DNA of 44,485 nt from Candidatus Levybacteria bacterium RIFCSPHIGHO2_01_FULL_36_15 (GTDB lineage: Bacteria; Patescibacteriota; Microgenomatia; Levybacterales; GWA1-39-11). Made by a program: the position numbers and the translations under genes. The number at the start of each line of letters is the position of its first letter. Within the stretch, counting starts at the first letter, position 1. Positions 36,844-44,485 of this stretch are shown here, piece by piece. The DNA lies in NCBI GenBank assembly GCA_001782015.1, contig MFNJ01000003.1, positions 1 through 44,485 of the forward strand, in the 5' to 3' direction. Below the pieces are notes generated by a model that was not told the origin of the DNA, did not search any database, and was given only the letters and a program-made list of their open reading frames with translations.

Positions 36844-37638
36844 ATGCAACATGCTCATATGTTAGGTGTAGTCATTTTAACTAAAAATGAGGAGAATAAT
36901 ATAATTGACTGTTTGGAAAGCGTTAGTTTTGCGGATGAAATAATTATTGTTGACGATTTTTCTTCAGACAGAACATTGGACATTATAAGAGACTTAAAAA
37001 ATAAGAAAATTCATGTTTATAAAAGAAAATTGGATAATGATTTTTCTTCACAGAGAAATTTTGGCATTTCTAAGGCAAAAGGCGAATGGATCTTATTTGT
37101 TGATGCTGATGAAAGAGTGAGTGAACAGTTGGGTGGAGAAATACTTAGTGTACTCAGCAACAAGAATTTAGACAATGTGGGATTTTATATTAAGAGATCT
37201 GATGTTATATGGGGTGAGAAGTTGAAACATGGAGAAAGCGGTAATATTCAACTCTTAAGACTTGCAAAAAAGGGTTCAGGATCCTGGGCAGGGAAAGTGC
37301 ATGAAACCTGGAAAATAGATGGAGAAAAATTAAGTTTAAACAATGAATTAGTTCACTTTCCTCATAAAAATGAAAGGACTTTTTTAAAGGAAATAAACTA
37401 CTACACAACTTTACGCGCTGAAGAATTATACAGTCACAATATAAAAACAAATGCTTTTTCAATAATTATTTATCCGGTCGGCAAATTTATCTATAATTTT
37501 ATTATTAATTTTGGTTTTTTAGATAAGATGCCGGGTTTTGTTTTTGCGGTTAATATGAGCTTCCATTCTTTTCTAGTCAGAGGCAAACTGTGGCTTTTAT
37601 GGAAAAAAAGAATAAAAAAACTGTTTTTGGGATACTAA
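36844..37638 (+). CDS. Glycosyltransferase family 2 (WaaE/KdtX-like)
   Basis: LGVVILTKNEENNIIDCLESVSFADEIIIVDDFSSDRTLDI, SSQRNFGISKAKGEWILFVDADERV, GSWAGKVHETW. Confidence 0.93.
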   Translation: MQHAHMLGVVILTKNEENNIIDCLESVSFADEIIIVDDFSSDRTLDIIRDLKNKKIHVYKRKLDNDFSSQRNFGISKAKGEWILFVDADERVSEQLGGEILSVLSNKNLDNVGFYIKRSDVIWGEKLKHGESGNIQLLRLAKKGSGSWAGKVHETWKIDGEKLSLNNELVHFPHKNERTFLKEINYYTTLRAEELYSHNIKTNAFSIIIYPVGKFIYNFIINFGFLDKMPGFVFAVNMSFHSFLVRGKLWLLWKKRIKKLFLGY

Positions 37639-39206
37639 AAAGTCTTCAAATATTTATTATAGTTCCTATTCTGATTTTTGTATATTTTCTGACTTTAGGA
37701 ATTAATTTGCCTTATGTAGGGCCCAATGCTACAAACTTTAATAACTATTCTCTGATAGCAAGAAATTATAATAAATTTGGATTGCTTAATACTAAGTTTG
37801 CCCAAATAACGTCTGTTAGCAGGACTTTACCTGATAACCCACAGTATTATCTTCACCACCCACCTCTTATTTCCATAATTCAAGCCTTGTTTTTTAAAAT
37901 TCTTGGTGAAAGCTTTATGACAGGCCGGCTGCCGGTAATAATATTTTCTATCCTCTCTTTGGTATTTATCTATTTTATAGGAAAAGAGATTAAAAATAAA
38001 AAGTTTGCTCTTGTTGCGGTTATTATCTATTGTTTTATCCCGGCATCTTCTATTTTTGGGAGAATGATTGGTCAGGAACCTTTGGTTTTATTTTTTTCAC
38101 TTGCATCAATATACCTGTTATTAAAATACTTAAAAAGTAAAAGCAAATTAATGCTTCTATTATTTTTTATTAGCATTGTACTTGGAACTTTAAGCGACTG
38201 GCCAATGATTTATTTTAGCTTCTGGACGAGCTGGTTTTTAATTTTTAAAAAAGAGTACAAGCTGGCTGTTGCCTGTTTTGCTGCGTCTTTACTTACCGGT
38301 ATTGCCTTTTTGCTTAATATTTATTATCTGGTACACGGCTTTTCGGATATTATTGCTGCTTTTCTAACAAGAAGCCCAGGCCAATTACTAAACCTTCCCT
38401 TCTGGCCAATAATCTGGCCCCTTGTTATATTCATCAGATTAAACGTTTATTTTACTCCTCTTTTTACTCTTTTTTCCCTTGTGTTTTTAAAAGGATTTAG
38501 GGAGACAAATAGACAAAATAATAATACAGTACCTATAATTTTTGTCATGTTGTTTTTTGGACTTACTCATATCGCGCTTTTTCCTGAAGGATCGTTTGGT
38601 CATCCATACTGGATTTACTATCTGATACCGTTTATTGTGTTTTACTCAACCTTTACATTGTTCAAATTGTTTTCAAGTAAAAAAATTTTGTTAGCAGTAG
38701 TTTTGGCTGTAAATTTTTATTTTTTTATTAGAGTAGAGAATTGGAAAATAAAAGAAATACAGGCAAATTTGTGGCGCTATGATATTGCCAAGACAATTGA
38801 GGATAAGTACCTTGCGCCATACGAAACAATATCAATAAATTCCAATTCCCTGGTGGATCCGGATATGTTTGCATATCAATTTAATCATGATGTTTTAATA
38901 CTCAACCCAAAGGATATTATTAAAAAAGAAACTAATACGGATCATTATATTTATTCTTGTTTTGGCGAATGTTTGAAAGACAAAAATTTGATAGAATTGT
39001 TGGAAAATAAAAAATATGTAAAAGAAAAGTTTTCACAAGGAGATGTCTATACGATTTTCTTAAAAGAAAAAAGGAAAAATCCCGGCAGTGAAAACCTTTA
39101 TTTATCGGATTCCAGGAACAGTTTAAATATTGTGTCTGGCAAAGAAAGCTTGTTTAAAAAAATATATAATTATTTACTAACTTTTTTGCATATGCCCCAA
39201 CTTTGA
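37599..39206 (+). CDS. GT39/ArnT-like polytopic glycosyltransferase
   Basis: NATNFNNYSLIARNYNKFG...YYLHHPPLISIIQALFFKILGESFMTGRLPVIIFSILSLVFIYFIGKEI; multiple TMs. Confidence 0.8.
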   Translation: MEKKNKKTVFGILKSLQIFIIVPILIFVYFLTLGINLPYVGPNATNFNNYSLIARNYNKFGLLNTKFAQITSVSRTLPDNPQYYLHHPPLISIIQALFFKILGESFMTGRLPVIIFSILSLVFIYFIGKEIKNKKFALVAVIIYCFIPASSIFGRMIGQEPLVLFFSLASIYLLLKYLKSKSKLMLLLFFISIVLGTLSDWPMIYFSFWTSWFLIFKKEYKLAVACFAASLLTGIAFLLNIYYLVHGFSDIIAAFLTRSPGQLLNLPFWPIIWPLVIFIRLNVYFTPLFTLFSLVFLKGFRETNRQNNNTVPIIFVMLFFGLTHIALFPEGSFGHPYWIYYLIPFIVFYSTFTLFKLFSSKKILLAVVLAVNFYFFIRVENWKIKEIQANLWRYDIAKTIEDKYLAPYETISINSNSLVDPDMFAYQFNHDVLILNPKDIIKKETNTDHYIYSCFGECLKDKNLIELLENKKYVKEKFSQGDVYTIFLKEKRKNPGSENLYLSDSRNSLNIVSGKESLFKKIYNYLLTFLHMPQL

Positions 39207-39207
39207 T

Positions 39208-39371
39208 ATGATAAATAAAAAGTATAGAAATTTAAGTTTAAAAAAAATAGGTACTTTACTTTTTTTTCTGTGGAGCGCATATGTATTGTTATCCTATATT
39301 ACTTTCCTTCTGTGCCGGGCCAAAATTTGCATAAATTTTTTTCAAATATTCTGACTTACCGCGATTTGCTA
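39208..39371 (+). pseudogene. Possible frameshifted N-terminal remnant of a membrane (GT-C-like) gene
   Basis: ATG 39208 directly after the previous stop: MINKKYRNLSLKKIGTLLFFLWSAYVLLSYITF, continuing after a frame change as PSVPGQNLHKFFSNILTYRDLL into the end of the convergent gene. Confidence 0.35.
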
Positions 39372-40832
39372 TCTAGTCCAAATAGTAGAAATGTCAATTT
39401 GATAAGAGGGATTGAAGTTATTTTTGATAAAGTTTGCAATAAGAGTATTTTGGTAAATGATGGGAGCATCAGTCACAATCAAGTGAACCTTATTATCTTC
39501 AAGGTTTTGAATAATCTCCTTCTGGTCATTTTCCGACAGCAGGTTTGGAGGAAGATATTCAAACTTGGTGGGATTTTTTCTGTCAGTGAGGAAATAAAAC
39601 AAAGGTGAATAGGTGTAAACAAATATTGGATCCTTAGTCAAAGTATGGTTCTGAATGAATTCGGTTATTTTGGTAATTATATAATAAGATTTACTGTCGG
39701 TAAAAACTCGACTTCTTGGATTTTCCAGAAAATATGAGTGTTTAAGAATTGGGTCTTGCCATCTATAAAATCCTTTGAACAATATAGAATATACCGCTAA
39801 AACCAAAACGAGGATGAAATTAACAGCAATAATACTTCTTTTTCCAGTACTCTTCACTTTTGCCATTAATAAAGCAAAAGGAAAACCAATCAGGGAAAGA
39901 AGTGGCGTGAGGTGTACGTAGTCAGTTGTTGGTCTTATACCTAAAAGATAATAAAAGATGGGAAAAGTTGCAAGAATAAAAAAGCGGGATTTTTTCTTAA
40001 CGGCAACAATCAGTGCGATTAGTGAAATAACCAGTGGAATAAGGTAAAAATATAACTTTATGATAACTTTGGGGATGATATCCGCAGGCAAAAATGGAGT
40101 TGACTGCATACCTTTTAGAATAGTTTGTTCTATCATAAAAAAATAAAAATCTTGCAGAAAAGGAAAAAACGAATGAGAATTTAGAAGATAAGTTAAGAAG
40201 ATTAGAAAAATTAAAAGTAAGCCGGAAAAATACCATAAAAAGTTATATTGTTGTCTTGCTTCCTTTATGAACAGAAAAAAACAGATTACATTGAAAATGA
40301 GTGCAAGGCCAAGATTCTGTTTTAAAATTACTGTGACAGAAGTTAAAATACCCGCAAGAAAAAAATATTTTTTGCTTTTCTTTTTAAGAGCAGTCAGCAG
40401 AAAAAAAACAGTTATAATTCCGCCAGTTACTGCGAGCATGGTTGGCCAAAGAAATGTGATGTGTGTAGGCCCCCATAATATAAACATCAGTGGCGGAAGT
40501 ATTGCAAGTAACGTTGAATTAGTAGTTAGTTTTCCAATCTTGTAACACACGATCACCGTGGTAAATGAGATCAAAATTGCGCCGATTCGAGCGGCTAAAA
40601 TGGATTCTCCAAGAATTTTTAAAAAAAATGCAGCAATAAAAATTGATCCTGGTGTATAAATAAAATGAAAATCTTTATATGGAACATCTCCTTGTAAAAA
40701 GCGTACAGCCGGATGAAGAACCCATCCTTCATCATAAGGAATGATTCCTTTTAAGTGAAAGAATGACAGTAATATAAGCAGTCCCAAAATAATAATAATT
40801 CGCGGAAAGTAGGAAATATAGATCTTTTCCAT
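39369..40832 (-). CDS. Polytopic GT-C-like membrane glycosyltransferase
   Basis: GIIPYDEGWVLHPAVRFLQGDVPYKDFHFIYTPGSIFIAAFFLKILGESILAARIGAI; multiple TMs. Confidence 0.75.
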   Translation of the reverse strand: MEKIYISYFPRIIIILGLLILLSFFHLKGIIPYDEGWVLHPAVRFLQGDVPYKDFHFIYTPGSIFIAAFFLKILGESILAARIGAILISFTTVIVCYKIGKLTTNSTLLAILPPLMFILWGPTHITFLWPTMLAVTGGIITVFFLLTALKKKSKKYFFLAGILTSVTVILKQNLGLALIFNVICFFLFIKEARQQYNFLWYFSGLLLIFLIFLTYLLNSHSFFPFLQDFYFFMIEQTILKGMQSTPFLPADIIPKVIIKLYFYLIPLVISLIALIVAVKKKSRFFILATFPIFYYLLGIRPTTDYVHLTPLLSLIGFPFALLMAKVKSTGKRSIIAVNFILVLVLAVYSILFKGFYRWQDPILKHSYFLENPRSRVFTDSKSYYIITKITEFIQNHTLTKDPIFVYTYSPLFYFLTDRKNPTKFEYLPPNLLSENDQKEIIQNLEDNKVHLIVTDAPIIYQNTLIANFIKNNFNPSYQIDISTIWTR

Positions 40833-40952
40833 AATAAGGTTATGTTATATTATAATAAATTCTTTAATATTTATATCGTCAGAAATGAATTTTAATGTCT
40901 TTATAACAAAAAGTGTAGAATATATCATCCTGCCCGTTATTTAACTATTAAT

Positions 40953-42539
40953 ATGTTTTCTGTAGCCATATACATTGGTTTTTACGCATATTTGGTTTTA
41001 TGCCTAGGGCTGGCAGGTTTGTTATATAAGCAAACAATCTTAATTACTGCTCTTGTTTACCTTATTGTGATTTTGCTGCTAAATAAAAATAATATTACAA
41101 AAATCAGATTTTTAAGATTAAAAATAAATAAAATTTCTATCATATTTTTATCTCTAATTTTTTTACAAGTATTGATTAATCTGCTTGGAGCTTTAGGCCC
41201 GGAGCTTTCATATGATGCCCTTTGGTATCATCTTACAATACCCAAAATATTTCTTGAGAATCATTCAATTTTCCATATTCCCGGAGGTTTATTCTATTAC
41301 TCTGATATGCCAAAACTTACCGAAATGCTCTATATACCTGCGCTTGCTATAAATAATGAAATACTGGCAAAATTAATTCATTTTTCATTTGGGATATTGG
41401 CTCTTTTTGCGCTCTATAAAGTATCGCAAAGTTTTCTTTCCAAAAGCTATTCTATACTTACTTGTCTTATCTTTTATTCAAACTTGGTTGTTGGTTGGGA
41501 ATCAATAAGCGCTTATATTGATTTATCAAGAACATTTTATGAAATTATGACTGTGTGGGGATTTATAAATTATCTGGAAAGCAATAAAAAAAGATGGCTT
41601 GTAATTACCGGATTAATGTTGGGATTTGCAATTTCAACCAAGCTTTTGGCTTTGGGATCTCTTTTAATAATCGTTTTGTTGTTAATTTTGAAATACTTTA
41701 AAAAAAGAAAGAATTCACTATCTGATATTTTTTATATTATTACCCCTGCGTTTTTTGTACCATTACCGTGGTTTATACTTTCCTATATTAATACCAGAAA
41801 TCCAATTTTCCCATTCTTCTCATCATTTTACGATTTTGGGATAAATATTCATCTTTTAAATCCTTTTAACTTTGTGAAAGATCTATGGAATTTATTTATG
41901 TATTCCGCGGATCCAATTTCTCCCGTTTACATACTGTTCTTGCCATTAATAGTTATTTTTTATAAAAAATTAAATCAGAATGCAAAAATTATTGCCGTTT
42001 ATTCATTGATATCCTTGCTTATTTGGTATATTACTCCCCGAACTGGAGGCGGAAGATTCATTCTGCCTTATTTACCCGCTTACTCTATTTTAGCAGCAGC
42101 ATCAATTGGCATTATGCCAATAAAAAGGTTAAGCAAATTTTTAGTATCATTCATTGTTATTGTTTCGGTTATCTCAATTGTCTATAGGGGTTTTGCTAAT
42201 ATTAAATACTTGCCTGTAGTTTTTCTCAAACAATCAAAAAATGAGTTTCTAAACAAAAACCTTAACTTTTCCTACGGAGATTTTTATGACATTGATAGTT
42301 ATTTTAAAAACAAAATTAAAAAAGCGGACAAAGTTTTAATTTTTGGGGGACATAATTTGTATTATGTTTACTTTCCTTTTGTCCACGAATCTTACATCAA
42401 AAAAGGAGATAAATTTAATTATGTGCTTTTAATAAAGCATGATTTACCAAAAAGATTCCGGCATTGGAATCTTGTCTATAAAAATGATATAACAAATGTC
42501 ATGCTCTATACACTGGACAACCAAAAATGGACCTATTAA
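40953..42539 (+). CDS. Polytopic GT-C-like membrane glycosyltransferase
   Basis: GPELSYDALWYHLTIPKIFLENHSIFHIPGGLFYYSDMPKLTEMLYI; multiple TMs. Confidence 0.75.
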   Translation: MFSVAIYIGFYAYLVLCLGLAGLLYKQTILITALVYLIVILLLNKNNITKIRFLRLKINKISIIFLSLIFLQVLINLLGALGPELSYDALWYHLTIPKIFLENHSIFHIPGGLFYYSDMPKLTEMLYIPALAINNEILAKLIHFSFGILALFALYKVSQSFLSKSYSILTCLIFYSNLVVGWESISAYIDLSRTFYEIMTVWGFINYLESNKKRWLVITGLMLGFAISTKLLALGSLLIIVLLLILKYFKKRKNSLSDIFYIITPAFFVPLPWFILSYINTRNPIFPFFSSFYDFGINIHLLNPFNFVKDLWNLFMYSADPISPVYILFLPLIVIFYKKLNQNAKIIAVYSLISLLIWYITPRTGGGRFILPYLPAYSILAAASIGIMPIKRLSKFLVSFIVIVSVISIVYRGFANIKYLPVVFLKQSKNEFLNKNLNFSYGDFYDIDSYFKNKIKKADKVLIFGGHNLYYVYFPFVHESYIKKGDKFNYVLLIKHDLPKRFRHWNLVYKNDITNVMLYTLDNQKWTY

Positions 42540-43735
42540 AAAAATTTCTCTATCTTACTTTAATAACTTTTCCTCTGGGAGTTATTATAAGAATAAATAT
42601 TTTTAAATCAACTTATATTTACCCGTTGGATGTTGCCGTATTTGCGGTTTTTTTAACAATCCTATTTATAAGCATCAAAATAAAAAAAAATATTTTTTCG
42701 TTTCCTAATATAAAGGCTTTATATTATTTTATCGGAATTGCTTTTTTTGCTTTAGTTCTCAACTCATATTTTTTAACGCCTCAGACGTTTTTAGTTTCAT
42801 TTTTTTATTTGTTTAGATTTATTATTTATTCAAGCCTTATTTTGGCATTCAATTATCTGGATGCAGGGTTTTCAAAAAAATTTATATACTACCTTTCCCT
42901 TTCCGGATTCTTATTTGTTGTGTTTGGTCTGGCGCAATATTTATTTTATCCAGATCTTAGAAAGTTATATTATTTGGGATGGGATAAGCACTTATATAGA
43001 TTGTTTTCAACGACGCTTGATCCTAACTTTGCCGGCGCAATTATTGTTCTGGAACTACTGCTATTATTTAGTTTATTTCAAAAAAAAATCATCAGAAAAA
43101 ATTTATCTAAAATAATTTATATGGTGGGTTTACTTTTGACTTCAGTATCACTATTTCTCACCTATTCACGAAGTTCTTTTATTATGCTTTCTGTTTCCGG
43201 ACTTTCCTATCTTGTTGTTACAAAACAAAAAAGAGAAATCGTGTTATTAATTGCTTTTATTGTGTTTGGAATTCTGTTTTTACCTAAAAGTCTAAAAAGT
43301 GAAGGAGTAGATCTTTTAAGAAGGGCTTCCATATCTTCCCGAGCGGAAAGCATAGCAAGCGCATTGGATATATTCAAAAATTCTCCTGTTTTTGGCATAG
43401 GTTTTAATACCTATAGATATGCTCAGGAAAGACGCGGAATGCTTGATCCAGAAAATTGGGAAATTACCCATTCTGGAGCAGGCGTACCAAATAGTTTTAT
43501 TTTAGCTCTTGTTACAACAGGTCTAACCGGTTTTATATTCTATTTAAATTTTTGGGTAAGAGTGGTCAGAAAAGCATATTTGGGAATTATACCCGGCAAG
43601 AATTTATATTTTAAAGCAGCAGTCTTTTCTTCATTGATAGGAGTCTTAACTCATGCGTTATTTGAAAATACATTATTTTATTCGTTTGTAATGTTCTGGG
43701 TATTTATACTATTGTCTTTTAAGGATTATAAGTGA
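42527..43735 (+). CDS. O-antigen ligase/polymerase-like (WaaL/Wzy) membrane protein
   Basis: TTLDPNFAGAIIVLELLLLFSLF; VSLFLTYSRSSFIMLSVSGLSYLVV; FKNSPVFGIGFNTYRYAQERRGMLDPENWEITHSGAGVPNSFILALVTTGLTGFIFYL. Confidence 0.9.
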   Translation: MDLLKKFLYLTLITFPLGVIIRINIFKSTYIYPLDVAVFAVFLTILFISIKIKKNIFSFPNIKALYYFIGIAFFALVLNSYFLTPQTFLVSFFYLFRFIIYSSLILAFNYLDAGFSKKFIYYLSLSGFLFVVFGLAQYLFYPDLRKLYYLGWDKHLYRLFSTTLDPNFAGAIIVLELLLLFSLFQKKIIRKNLSKIIYMVGLLLTSVSLFLTYSRSSFIMLSVSGLSYLVVTKQKREIVLLIAFIVFGILFLPKSLKSEGVDLLRRASISSRAESIASALDIFKNSPVFGIGFNTYRYAQERRGMLDPENWEITHSGAGVPNSFILALVTTGLTGFIFYLNFWVRVVRKAYLGIIPGKNLYFKAAVFSSLIGVLTHALFENTLFYSFVMFWVFILLSFKDYK

Positions 43736-44459
43736 CCTTTATCTTTTTTTCAGTCTGATTCCCTGCAGGATCAGTTGCTGTGATAATAAACGCGTTGTCT
43801 CCATTCTGCAACTTGTAATAATATGAAAAATTGCCATTGTTATCTACTATTGCCACGAACCCATTAACGCTTATACTATTATCCGGATCAGTTTTCCCCT
43901 GCATGTTAATATTCTGATCATATTTTGAAAAACTTGCCCCGTCTGTTGGAAAGTTAATGTCAAGAGCCGGAACTCTTTTTTTATATATCACATCATATTC
44001 CGCACTGAACTCGCTTATTTTGCCGTTTTCATTTTTAAATTGCGTTTTTATAAAATTATCTCCTTCTTCAAGTTCAATATTTTTGAACTTGAATTTTCCG
44101 TCTTTATCTACAGACATTTCTGCTTTTAAGTTGCTGTTAAGATATAGAAGAATTTTCCCATTCTTGTCAATGGAGTTGCCCGTAATATTAATCGAAGCGC
44201 TTTTTGTGGCTTGAATTATTGGATCAAGATGCGGTGGCAAAATTACATAATTATTGTTCGTGTCTTGAACAGATTTTGAAGTACTTCTGATTTCATTAAA
44301 TTTAATGATTACTTTGCCTACTTCCGTTGTTGCAGTTATCCCATATTTGAAAATCAGAAAAAGTAAAATTATAATCCCAACTGTTGAAAAAAAAATCTGT
44401 TTTTTTGTCTGTTTTTCAAGCTTTCTTTTTAGTCTTGATTTACTTGAATAGTTATTCAT
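43719..44459 (-). CDS. Membrane-anchored surface protein with two Ig-like (glucodextranase-B-like) repeats
   Basis: Basic N-terminus + TM (KQIFFSTVGIIILLFLIFKYGI); two beta-sandwich-like repeats ending IELEEGDNFIKTQFKNENGK and YKLQNGDNAFIITATDPAGNQTEKKIKVTY. Confidence 0.75.
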   Translation of the reverse strand: MNNYSSKSRLKRKLEKQTKKQIFFSTVGIIILLFLIFKYGITATTEVGKVIIKFNEIRSTSKSVQDTNNNYVILPPHLDPIIQATKSASINITGNSIDKNGKILLYLNSNLKAEMSVDKDGKFKFKNIELEEGDNFIKTQFKNENGKISEFSAEYDVIYKKRVPALDINFPTDGASFSKYDQNINMQGKTDPDNSISVNGFVAIVDNNGNFSYYYKLQNGDNAFIITATDPAGNQTEKKIKVTYNP

Positions 44460-44485
44460 ATTTTCTGAGCCGTCTGTGAGATTCG

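Noticed and set aside
1-44485. Alternative genetic code (UGA as Gly, as in SR1/Gracilibacteria)
   Set aside because: TGA terminates several genes at sensible places and no conserved Gly in the recognised proteins appears to be encoded by in-frame TGA.
1-44485. CRISPR arrays, transposases, integrases, rRNA genes
   Set aside because: No regularly spaced repeats, no DDE/tyrosine/serine recombinase motifs and no rRNA-like segment were seen.

Overview
AT-rich window whose gene content (small genome-style packing, no transposons, divergent housekeeping genes beside a very large membrane glycosyltransferase locus) resembles Candidate Phyla Radiation bacteria such as Microgenomates; this placement is inference. 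Positions 1-3.97 kb are core genes: 3' part of an FtsW/RodA SEDS gene, rplU, rpmA, parB, lepB (minus), tRNA-Val(CAC), a tRNA-like 3' fragment and a divergent HAM1-like gene. From about 4 kb to the end is a surface-polysaccharide / glycoconjugate locus of about 30 genes: GT4 and GT2 glycosyltransferases, about ten polytopic GT-C/YfhO-type membrane proteins, a Wzx-like flippase, an O-antigen-ligase-like protein, SAM methyltransferases, nucleotide-sugar enzymes, and a compact HAD / ThDP-enzyme / SDR / FkbM operon diverging from a NeuB-like synthase. The most interesting signals are (i) this NeuB + ThDP-enzyme module, a candidate pathway for an unusual acyl-branched or keto-acid sugar; (ii) a roughly 100-nt leader in front of a methyltransferase gene with two mutually exclusive hairpins behind a strong TTGACT-17-TAAAAT promoter; (iii) many -10 boxes so close to start codons that transcripts should be leaderless; (iv) gene remnants at 14193-14342 and 39208-39371, and a tRNA 3' fragment at 3311-3344. 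No CRISPR array, transposase or rRNA was seen. All family calls are from reading motifs by eye, with no database search.
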